This document shows positions 28,861 to 36,869 of a stretch of DNA of 36,869 nucleotides, in pieces. The translations under genes were made by a program, and so were the position numbers. A model generated the notes under the pieces. It made no database searches and was not told the origin of the DNA. It saw only the letters and a program-made list of their open reading frames with translations. The stretch spans positions 1 through 36,869 of the forward strand of contig CALLPQ010000169.1 in NCBI GenBank assembly GCA_938015425.1, given 5' to 3'. This DNA is from an uncultured Parvularculaceae bacterium (GTDB lineage Bacteria; Pseudomonadota; Alphaproteobacteria; Caulobacterales; Parvularculaceae). Each line of letters starts with the position of its first letter. Within the stretch, counting starts at the first letter, position 1.

Positions 28861-29958
28861 TTATTGCGCCCCCGCTTTAACCGCATAATACCAACCTAAT
28901 TTCGCCAACCCGGGAATTTGCTCTTTATATTTAAGGGACTGATCGGAGGAGGCATTGCCTTGCAATCCGCGAAAATATACCCCTTGAACAATAGCGGCGA
29001 GGCGAAACATATTATAGGCTAGGCAATAATCGAGACTCTCAGTGATGCTCCCTTGGGTCGAACCATTAGAGCGACTAAATCCTTTAGTGCGTTCCCCATA
29101 ACGGCTTACCATCTCATCCAAGCTGGGGATACCGGCCGCCGCCAGATCAACCCCCGCAAGTCCGCCGCGCACTTGCGGTGGAAAATGCCACGTCATAAGA
29201 AAATACGTAAAGTCCGCCAACGGATGGCCCAGCGTAGAAAGCTCCCAGTCAAGGGTAGCGATTATTTCCGGTTTATGGGGATCAAAGATTAAATTATCGA
29301 GACGGAAATCACCATGGACAAGGGTTGTTTGATCGCCTTCAGGAATATTATCCGGAAGCCACGCAATCAAAGCATCCATCTCTTTAATGGTCTGCGTTTC
29401 ACTGTTTTTATATTGACTGGACCAGCGTTTTATCTGGCGCGCAAAATAACCTCCCTTTTTGCCATAATCATCAAGACCCGCCTTGGAGACATCAATCATA
29501 TGCAAGTCTGCAATGGCATCAGCCATTGCCAAATAGATATCACGGCGCTCGGCCTTTTCACAAGAGCCAAGTTGGGCATCCCAAAAAATACGCCCATCAA
29601 TAAAATCCATCACAAAAAAAGCCGTACCAATAATATTTTCGTCCTCGCATAAAATATAGGTGCGAGGCACGGGAAAATTTTGCGCCTTTAATGCCGTTAT
29701 AATTTTATATTCACGATCAATCGCATGGGCAGACGGCAATAATTTTCCCGGTGGCTTGCGGCGCAACACATAATGACCCGATAAAGCTTTTAACAGATAG
29801 GTTGGATTAGACTGTCCCCCCTTGAATTTTTCAACCGTCAGTGGGCCAACAAAACCATCTATATGGGTTTTTAAATAGTCTTCGAGAACCTGCTCATCAA
29901 ATTTAAGATGGTCAGGGGTTTCGCCTGTTCCGCTATAAACCTCATCTTCTGTCGACAT
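28861..29958 (-). CDS. APH-like phosphotransferase family protein (acyl-CoA dehydrogenase-associated type)
   Basis: GGQSNPTYLL, YVLRRKPPGKLLPSAHAIDREYKI, LVHGDFRLDNLIF and ATLDWELSTLGHPLADFTY. Confidence 0.92.
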   Translation of the reverse strand: MSTEDEVYSGTGETPDHLKFDEQVLEDYLKTHIDGFVGPLTVEKFKGGQSNPTYLLKALSGHYVLRRKPPGKLLPSAHAIDREYKIITALKAQNFPVPRTYILCEDENIIGTAFFVMDFIDGRIFWDAQLGSCEKAERRDIYLAMADAIADLHMIDVSKAGLDDYGKKGGYFARQIKRWSSQYKNSETQTIKEMDALIAWLPDNIPEGDQTTLVHGDFRLDNLIFDPHKPEIIATLDWELSTLGHPLADFTYFLMTWHFPPQVRGGLAGVDLAAAGIPSLDEMVSRYGERTKGFSRSNGSTQGSITESLDYCLAYNMFRLAAIVQGVYFRGLQGNASSDQSLKYKEQIPGLAKLGWYYAVKAGAQ

Positions 29959-30028
29959 ACCTTAACCCTTTTCAAGCTTTTATGGTGCAAGCATTTACCT
30001 TGGCAAAGTTGCCAGAAAAAATAAACAA

Positions 30029-30058
30029 AAACGCGCATATGAAATCATATGCGCGTTT
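30029..30058 (-). terminator. Probable Rho-independent terminator of the M16 gene
   Basis: Perfect inverted repeat AAACGCGCATATGA-AA-TCATATGCGCGTTT, followed by a T-rich run when read on the minus strand. Confidence 0.75.
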
Positions 30059-30090
30059 AAGAATAAAGATTAAAAATCTAGGGGGTGTTG

Positions 30091-32844
30091 TTATAGATCG
30101 TTGACCGACCGTATCTCAATATCGGTCAAACCGGCATCACGCACCTCTTGTTCGATTTTTTTCGCATCACCAATGATAATCCAGGTTAGATTATCAGGGC
30201 GTAAGACTTCTTTGGAAGCCGCTACAATATCTGCAACATCAAGACCATTATATTTCGCTGGCAATGTTGCAGGGTAATTGGTTGGGCGCCCAAAACGGTT
30301 AGAGGAAAGCAAACTACCCAACACCGCATTCGAAGTTTCAAAGCGACCCGGTAAAGAGCGAATATTATTTGCTTTTACGGCAGAAAGTTCCGCATCAGTC
30401 GCTGGCTTATCATTTGTTATACCCGCTAACTCTTTGCGGATTTCCTCGATAGAAACACCGGTTTTATCAGTTTGAACAGGCGCCAAAACAATAAGCGGGC
30501 GTTGTCCGATACTGTCAATAAGCGCCGTAAAGGCACCGTATGACCAACCCTTATCTTCCCGCAAGTTCAAATTAATGCGTGATATAAAGCCGCCACCAAC
30601 AATTTCATTCAAGGCTGATATTGCGATATTATTTTCAACCCCTGTACCCGGCGCAACCTGCCCGGCCAGAATGATGGATTGCGGAGAACCGGGACGGTCA
30701 ACCAAAACAACTTTGGGGGTGTCCGGAACATTTACAGTGGCGATATTTTTAGTTGGCTTATCGCCTCTTACACGCCACCTGCCAAAATTACGTTCCAACA
30801 AAGGTTTAATTTGTGCAAGACTTGTATCACCAACCACGAAAATCGTACCATTATCAGGACGTAACCATTTATCTTTAAAACCAACCAGATCATTCCGGCT
30901 AATTGAAGTTACCGCATCAATCGTGCCAGACCCCGTTAGCGGAATACCGTACGCATGATCATTACCATACAATAAAGGTGGTAATAAACGTAATGCGATG
31001 GCATTAGGATTGGCTTTTTCCTGATTAATTCCGGCAAGGAGTAGTTTACGTTGCCGCTCGATCTCTTCATTATCAAAAGAGGGTCTAAGCACCACATCAG
31101 ATAAAAGCGAAAGTGAAGAACCAAGATTTTCCGACAATGCAGACATCCGCACGGTTGTGGTGTCTAGATTGGACCCTGCATTCAAGGTTGCACCAAGTTT
31201 TTCAAGCTCGGATGATAATTCCAGCGCATCAAATTTGCCCGCGCCTTCATCCAACATCGAGGTTGTAAAATTGGCAAGGCCAATTTTGCCGCCTGCATCT
31301 GCGGCATAACCCGCATCAAACTGTAGAGCGATATTCACAACGGGAACCGTATCCCGTTTGGCAAACACAACCTTCATGCCGTTACGCAATGTGGTTTCTT
31401 CAACCTGCGGGAATGCCAATTGGGTTTCACCCGTAACAACCGGTAAGCCCGTGCTACGATCAACCCCTGTCTCATTTGCTGAATATTTAGGGAAGGGTTT
31501 ATAAATCACTTGATGGTAATTTTGACCAAACCAAGCCCGCGATGATGCCAATACTTTTTCTGGTGTGGCGTTATCGAGTAAAGCCAGCTCTTTTTTATAA
31601 AACCCGGGATCACCAGCATAAAGCTCGCCTTGGGCAAGAGTTGTGGCTTTGCCGCCAAAACCGCCAACTTGTTCAAGTCCGCGAATAATGCGCGCCTTGG
31701 TTTTTGTTGAAACCAGCTTTACCTCATCACGAGTCGGCCCGTTTTCAAGAAACTCCGCAATAATCGCATCAAGCTCGGCTTCAACCTTTTCAACACTTTC
31801 GCCCTCTTTCACATCAACACTGATGCCGGCGATAGACGCCATTTGAAGCTCAAGGTTAAAGGTACCCACATTCGTTGCTAATTGCTTGTTATAGACAAGC
31901 TCTTTATACAGACGGGAATTTTTTCCATCCCCTAAAACACTTGATGCGATAGAAAGATCACTGGAAACAGGGTTTGTGTCTTCCGGCGTTGCCCACACGC
32001 GATAAATGCGCGATTGTGGTACCTGACCCTCAATGGTTTCACTAGAAATAGCATTCCGCTTTGGCACCCAGCTATCATATTTTGCCACGGGTGGGCCCGA
32101 CGGAATATCCCCAAAATATGTATTCATTTTTGTTTTGGCGGTTTCAACATCAATATCACCTGCTAAAACAACAAAGGCATTGGCCGCACCGTAATAGTCA
32201 GTAAACCACGTTTTTACATCTTCCAGAGAGGCCGCATCAAGATCTTCTAATGATCCGATGACAGAATGTGAATAGGGGTGACCAGGAGGGAAAAGGCCTT
32301 CGAGAATTGAAGTAAATACACCCCCATAAGGTGCATTTTCGCCTTGACGTTTTTCGTTTTGAACAACGCCGCGTTGTTCGTCTAATTTATCTTGCTCAAT
32401 CGCACCCGCAAAATGGCCCATACGGTCAGATTCCAACCACAAAATGCGGTCTAATGCGGGGGTTGGCACCGTTTGGAAATAGTTAGTGCGATCTGTATTC
32501 GTTGTTCCGTTTAATCCCGTTGCACCAACCTCTTGCAAAGGTTTAAACCATTCATCATCATAATTTTCAGAGCCTTGAAACATAAGATGTTCAAATAAAT
32601 GGGCGAAGCCGGTTTTTCCGGTGGGTTCGTCTTTAGAGCCCACTTTATACCAAACAGAAACAGCAACCACGGGCGCTTTACGATCTTGATGAACGATAAC
32701 GGTCAATCCATTATCCAGTTTAAATTTTTCATAATTAATATTGACTTCTGACTGTGCAAAAGCCGTGCTTACAGTCATTGGGCTTGCAAACGTCAGCGCA
32801 GCAATTGCGCCAACAGAGCTAAGCAGTGATTTCATACGTGACAT
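30091..32844 (-). CDS. M16 family zinc metallopeptidase, two-module, exported
   Basis: Signal peptide; HxxEH motif in GFAHLFEHLMFQGSEN; two M16-like halves (second begins near ETTLRNGMKVVFAKRDTVPVVNIALQF). Confidence 0.95.
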   Translation of the reverse strand: MSRMKSLLSSVGAIAALTFASPMTVSTAFAQSEVNINYEKFKLDNGLTVIVHQDRKAPVVAVSVWYKVGSKDEPTGKTGFAHLFEHLMFQGSENYDDEWFKPLQEVGATGLNGTTNTDRTNYFQTVPTPALDRILWLESDRMGHFAGAIEQDKLDEQRGVVQNEKRQGENAPYGGVFTSILEGLFPPGHPYSHSVIGSLEDLDAASLEDVKTWFTDYYGAANAFVVLAGDIDVETAKTKMNTYFGDIPSGPPVAKYDSWVPKRNAISSETIEGQVPQSRIYRVWATPEDTNPVSSDLSIASSVLGDGKNSRLYKELVYNKQLATNVGTFNLELQMASIAGISVDVKEGESVEKVEAELDAIIAEFLENGPTRDEVKLVSTKTKARIIRGLEQVGGFGGKATTLAQGELYAGDPGFYKKELALLDNATPEKVLASSRAWFGQNYHQVIYKPFPKYSANETGVDRSTGLPVVTGETQLAFPQVEETTLRNGMKVVFAKRDTVPVVNIALQFDAGYAADAGGKIGLANFTTSMLDEGAGKFDALELSSELEKLGATLNAGSNLDTTTVRMSALSENLGSSLSLLSDVVLRPSFDNEEIERQRKLLLAGINQEKANPNAIALRLLPPLLYGNDHAYGIPLTGSGTIDAVTSISRNDLVGFKDKWLRPDNGTIFVVGDTSLAQIKPLLERNFGRWRVRGDKPTKNIATVNVPDTPKVVLVDRPGSPQSIILAGQVAPGTGVENNIAISALNEIVGGGFISRINLNLREDKGWSYGAFTALIDSIGQRPLIVLAPVQTDKTGVSIEEIRKELAGITNDKPATDAELSAVKANNIRSLPGRFETSNAVLGSLLSSNRFGRPTNYPATLPAKYNGLDVADIVAASKEVLRPDNLTWIIIGDAKKIEQEVRDAGLTDIEIRSVNDL

Positions 32845-33078
32845 TGATTGCCCCTAAACATTATGTTGAACGAAATGGTAAGTTTTACTTACCGTAACAT
32901 CATAACAAAAAGTTATGGTCGGGGGTAGGGGCTGGAGGCGTTATTTGACGCAAATATGGATCACTTCATCGACGGGTGAGGTTTCATGATATTTTTATCG
33001 CACCAACCCAAGAGAGCCTTGCGATTAGTATAATCACTCACAGTTTTGATCGTTTAAATTTTAAGGCACTAAAAATAT

Positions 33079-33678
33079 TTATCGCGGTGCGCGTTTTGCG
33101 AGAATCCGTTGTAAAGTCCGCCGATGCATACCAAGACGACGTGCGGTTTCAGAAACATTATGGCCGCATAACTCATAAACCCGCTGGATATGCTCCCAGC
33201 GTACACGGTCGGCCGACATGGGGTTTTCCGGCGGGGGTGGGCGCTCCCCCGGAGGAGCCAGCAAAGCTTTTTCAATATCATTGGCATCAGCCGGTTTTGG
33301 CAAATAATCGAGAGCCCCCGCTTTGACCGCCGCCACCGCTGTCGCGATATTGCCATAGCCCGTTAAAATAACCACGCGACAATCTTCACTGACTTCGTGA
33401 ATCGCGTTAACCACCTCTAATCCATCACCATCTTCAAGGCGTAAATCCACCACCGCAAAAGCAGGCTTTTCTAGCTTGATAGAGGCTTTTGCCTCACTTA
33501 CCCCTGCGGCTAAGACAGGTTTAAAACCCCTCTTTTCCATGGCCCTACCCAGCCGATTGCGTAAGGGTTCGTCATCATCAACAATCAACAAGCTCATATT
33601 TTCCGGGCGCACATTTTTTTGTTCATCGTCTAATGTAGTGGGCGATGTAGCGGGGTTTTTAGGGGGGTGGTTTTCCAT
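33079..33678 (-). CDS. regA: RegA/ActR/PrrA-family response regulator
   Basis: LLIVDDDEPLRNRLGRAM, VVDLRLEDGDGLEVV, ILTGYGNIATAVAAVKAGALDYLPKPADA, and C-terminal Fis-type HTH NVSETARRLGMHRRTLQRILAKRAPR. Confidence 0.93.
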   Translation of the reverse strand: MENHPPKNPATSPTTLDDEQKNVRPENMSLLIVDDDEPLRNRLGRAMEKRGFKPVLAAGVSEAKASIKLEKPAFAVVDLRLEDGDGLEVVNAIHEVSEDCRVVILTGYGNIATAVAAVKAGALDYLPKPADANDIEKALLAPPGERPPPPENPMSADRVRWEHIQRVYELCGHNVSETARRLGMHRRTLQRILAKRAPR

Positions 33679-33878
33679 GATCCAGTTCCTTCTTTCCCGA
33701 TGGTCGTATTCAAGGTTTTACAAAACTCGAACGTTTCAAATTCAGATCAATATTGCATAAATTTTTTGCAATATTGTTTAAAGTGCTTTTATACGTCTCC
33801 ATACCCCATATGTAGCGCCATTGAAGAGAGTGCAACCCTTGGGTAATTATGTCGCAATTATTAGAAGGCTTGTGCGCC

Positions 33879-35474
33879 CTAATCCGTGTTGGCCCCTTCA
33901 ATAATCGCCGCCACGGGCCACACTGCCCGCACCATAGCCCCGTAAACTCCTGACTTACGCGATAAACCGTCTTCGATAATATCCGAAACGATCTCTTCGA
34001 TAAATGCCGACTCTCCGGTTAATGCTTCTGTCTCCCTCATTATATTCCCGAAATCGATGGAGGCTTGCGTACGCTCCAATAAGGTTTTGGCAATAAAAAA
34101 GCCGAGACCCATTCCATGGTCTTGTTGTTCGTGGTCCGTTTTCTTGTAGATTATTTCAGTATTTTTAATTTTAGTCCGGCTACTGGATGGTTTTGAATTT
34201 ACATAAGGCTCACCAAGGCGTCCCAAAACTTCCGGGCTAAATCCCGGCCCATCATCAAGAATAACGATACTCATTCTATCATCGTACCACCGCGCCGACA
34301 TCACCACCGTTGTACTGGCATAGCTGGCCGCATTTTCGATAATATTACGCAATCCATAAATTATTTCAGGGCGGCGCACCATCATCGGGGGGGCGGGTAA
34401 AGTGCCATCAAAATCCACATCGAAAATCATTTGCGGGCTATTGCTCATCTCCACAAAGGGCGCCGCGGCCTCTCGCAGCAAACTATCAAGACCAATACGA
34501 TCATGCATGACATCCCCTTCATCGCCCCTTAGGGATAATCGCCCTAAAATATCACGGCAGCGACGCACTTGTGAAATCATTAATTCCGCATCCTCGCGTA
34601 ATAATTCTTGATCAAGGGTTTCCCCTTTTTTTAACCCTCCCCGTAATTCTTCCGAAATTTCTTGTGCTGTTAATTGAATGGTCGCTAACGGGGTCCCTAA
34701 TTCATGGGCTGCGGCTGCGGCAAGCCCACCAAGTGCCGATAGCCGTTCTTCGCGAGAGAGAACCATCTGTGTAGCAATTAAAGCACTTCGCATCTGGGCA
34801 GACTCAGCTGCAATACGGTGGGCATAGATTGAGAAAAAAACCACAGAGAAAGAAAGGGCCGTCCAAACACCGGCAATAAAAACTGGCGGTACCGCAAAAC
34901 TGTTTTTATCCGCCCACGGAAGCGGCCAATGAAAATAGCCGACAATCGCCACCAATATGAGTGCCAGAAAAACGATAGCAATGGTATGCCGCAAAGACAA
35001 AACACTAGCCGCAATGGTGACAGGTGCCAAGATCAACACGGCAAAAGGGTTTTGCAAGCCCCCCGTAAAAAACAGCAACATGCATAATTGGCAAATATCA
35101 AAAGCGATGTGCAATGCCGCCTCTGTGTCACCAAGATAGCGTTGGGATGAAAACCGTAACATCACAAACAGATTAAGCCATACACTCGCCGCGATAATGC
35201 CAACACAAATCGATAACGGGACTTCATATCCCAAACCAAAATGGACCAAGGCAATAGCCGTGGTTTGTCCAATCACGGCGAGCCACCGTAATGTGGTTAA
35301 AGTGCGCAAGCGTACGGGCCCCCGCAGCGGGTTCCACAAGACGCGTTCAGCAGATTTATCCGGTGAACCCCCTAAAAACTGCGCCGTTCTATTTCTTTGA
35401 ATATGTTCGGGAGAAAACAATGACGCACCCTGCTTGCGCAAGGCGGCACCAATAGAGCGAAACCGGTTCATCAT
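33879..35474 (-). CDS. regB: RegB/ActS/PrrB-family sensor histidine kinase
   Basis: Multiple TM segments, GGLQNPF heptapeptide, H-box AAAHELGTPLATIQL, conserved RRCRDILGRL, ATPase motifs IIENAASYA and ILDDGPGFSPE. Confidence 0.92.
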   Translation of the reverse strand: MMNRFRSIGAALRKQGASLFSPEHIQRNRTAQFLGGSPDKSAERVLWNPLRGPVRLRTLTTLRWLAVIGQTTAIALVHFGLGYEVPLSICVGIIAASVWLNLFVMLRFSSQRYLGDTEAALHIAFDICQLCMLLFFTGGLQNPFAVLILAPVTIAASVLSLRHTIAIVFLALILVAIVGYFHWPLPWADKNSFAVPPVFIAGVWTALSFSVVFFSIYAHRIAAESAQMRSALIATQMVLSREERLSALGGLAAAAAHELGTPLATIQLTAQEISEELRGGLKKGETLDQELLREDAELMISQVRRCRDILGRLSLRGDEGDVMHDRIGLDSLLREAAAPFVEMSNSPQMIFDVDFDGTLPAPPMMVRRPEIIYGLRNIIENAASYASTTVVMSARWYDDRMSIVILDDGPGFSPEVLGRLGEPYVNSKPSSSRTKIKNTEIIYKKTDHEQQDHGMGLGFFIAKTLLERTQASIDFGNIMRETEALTGESAFIEEIVSDIIEDGLSRKSGVYGAMVRAVWPVAAIIEGANTD

Positions 35475-35624
35475 CTAATCCATTATTCCCATAATCTGTT
35501 TTACTCCATCTCATTACCCATCAGGCATCCACTTTAAAGAGATAAAGCCGATTTCGTCGCGGTTTGTGCCCTTTTAAAACTGCAAAACAACGACTATACC
35601 ACACCTCATCATATTGATCAGGAG

Positions 35625-36245
35625 ATGGCTATGCTTCAATTGCGCTCACTCACGCAATCACCTTTTAAAAGCGTTATCGTTTTATTAACCATGTTCGGGG
35701 TTTTGCTCGCCTGTTCTCCGGCTTCGAATAAAAGCCTACCTGCCGGTATTGTTATTGAACTATCATCTGCCTTTCATGGGCAATATACCCTTGTGGATAT
35801 GCATGGAAAAACCCGTAGTCAAAATAGTTTCGGGGGCAAACCGGCCCTTATATATTTTGGCTTTACCTCGTGTCCAGATGTGTGCCCAACAGGCCTTGGG
35901 GTGATGAGTGCGGCCCTTAACGAATTAGGGCAAAAGGCCGATAATATTCAACCTCTATTCATCACTCTAGACCCCGATCAGGACAGCGCGGAAGTGTTAC
36001 GGGATTATCTGGCGTTTGAACCCCGCCTCTTGGGATTAACAGGCACAGCTGACGCCTCTAAACAGGCACAAATGGCCTTTAAAGTCTACTCACAACGCAC
36101 TAAGCAAGAAGATTCAGCCCTTGATTACACCATTAACCATTCCAACTTTTTCTATTATGTAGATGCCCAAGGTACGCCGCTTTATGCCCTTAAAGCCACT
36201 TTAACCCCCCAGCAATTAGCGCAATTTATCAATTCAGTCCGTTAA
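35625..36245 (+). CDS. SCO1/SenC/PrrC-family protein
   Basis: KPALIYFGFTSCPDVCPTGLGVMSAALNEL (CxxxC), LFITLDPDQDSAEVLRDYLAFEPRLLGLTG, and distal His in INHSNFFYYVD. Divergent from regB. Confidence 0.94.
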   Translation: MAMLQLRSLTQSPFKSVIVLLTMFGVLLACSPASNKSLPAGIVIELSSAFHGQYTLVDMHGKTRSQNSFGGKPALIYFGFTSCPDVCPTGLGVMSAALNELGQKADNIQPLFITLDPDQDSAEVLRDYLAFEPRLLGLTGTADASKQAQMAFKVYSQRTKQEDSALDYTINHSNFFYYVDAQGTPLYALKATLTPQQLAQFINSVR

Positions 36246-36381
36246 CCAAACCAGAGCCGTGACCGCCTAGTTAAGCATAAAAGATTGCGATTTTGTAACA
36301 TTTCATTGCTATATATAAAAAACTGTCCCTATACTCAAAGGGTTCGGTACATAAATGACAAAACAGTGAATTGAGTATATA

Positions 36382-36869
36382 TGCTATATTCTGCTTTCGA
36401 GATGGGCATCAGCGCCTTTTCTCCAGCGCGTATCGCCGCCGGTATCGGTGCACAGCTTTTACGCTCCCCCTTTAATCCCGCTTCCCATACTTGGTGGGGT
36501 AAAAACACGGCGGCTGCTTTTGACCTGTTTGAAAATGCGGTAAGGCGCTATCCCAAACCTGAATGGGATATAGACGCGGTTACGCTAAACGGGGTTGATG
36601 TTCCTATCCAGATTGAGACTATTAAACGAAAAGATTTTTGCACCCTCATTAAATTCACACGCGATAAAACTGCCCTCAAAAAAGCGCAAACAGCAAAAAA
36701 GTCAAAAAACCTTGACCCTTCCGTTTTAGACCCTTCCGTTTTAATTATTGCGCCTCTATCCGGCCATTACGCCACTTTATTGCGCGGGACTGTTTTGGCG
36801 ATGTTACCCGAGCATGACGTTTACATCACCGATTGGACCGATGCCCGCAATGTGCCTGTCACCGCAGGA
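36382..36869 (+). CDS. phaZ: Intracellular polyhydroxyalkanoate depolymerase, truncated by window end
   Basis: ATG at 36382, open to window end: MLYSAFEMGISAFSPARIAAG...IIAPLSGHYATLLRGTVLAMLPEHDVYITDWTDARNVPV matches the PhaZ family. Confidence 0.85.

Noticed and set aside
1-36869. CRISPR arrays, transposases, integrases, prophage or defence islands
   Set aside because: No regularly spaced repeats, no IS-like terminal repeats with transposase ORFs, and no recognisable phage or defence proteins were seen.

Overview
The 36.9-kb window looks like an ordinary chromosomal segment of an alphaproteobacterium. This is inferred from recognisable proteins and gene order (hslU, Smr, mltA, Tim44-like, fxsA, secB; a RegA/RegB-like pair beside a SCO protein; polysaccharide deacetylase then rppH). 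About 27 coding regions can be supported. They are mostly housekeeping and envelope genes: protein quality control, peptidoglycan remodelling, a membrane c-type cytochrome, two-component regulators, YggS, a ThiE-like protein, maeB, a NifU-like protein, infC, an ABC/M1-peptidase cassette, an M16 peptidase, and the start of an intracellular PHA depolymerase cut by the window end. I saw no CRISPR array, rRNA, convincing tRNA, transposase or prophage. The best leads are: (1) a two-gene ABC cassette whose permease is fused to an M1-like metallopeptidase with altered catalytic motifs; (2) infC apparently starting at an ATC codon 17 codons upstream of the first ATG; (3) a decayed ORF plus small membrane-protein ORF between rppH and a TusA-like gene, possibly a toxin/immunity relic; (4) an envelope gene pair (SEL1 plus peptidoglycan-binding protein, then a beta-helix protein with a polybasic tail) preceded by an exact TTAA-N7-TTAA CtrA-like box, a tandem repeat and a hairpin. 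No clearly new defence or mobile system was found.
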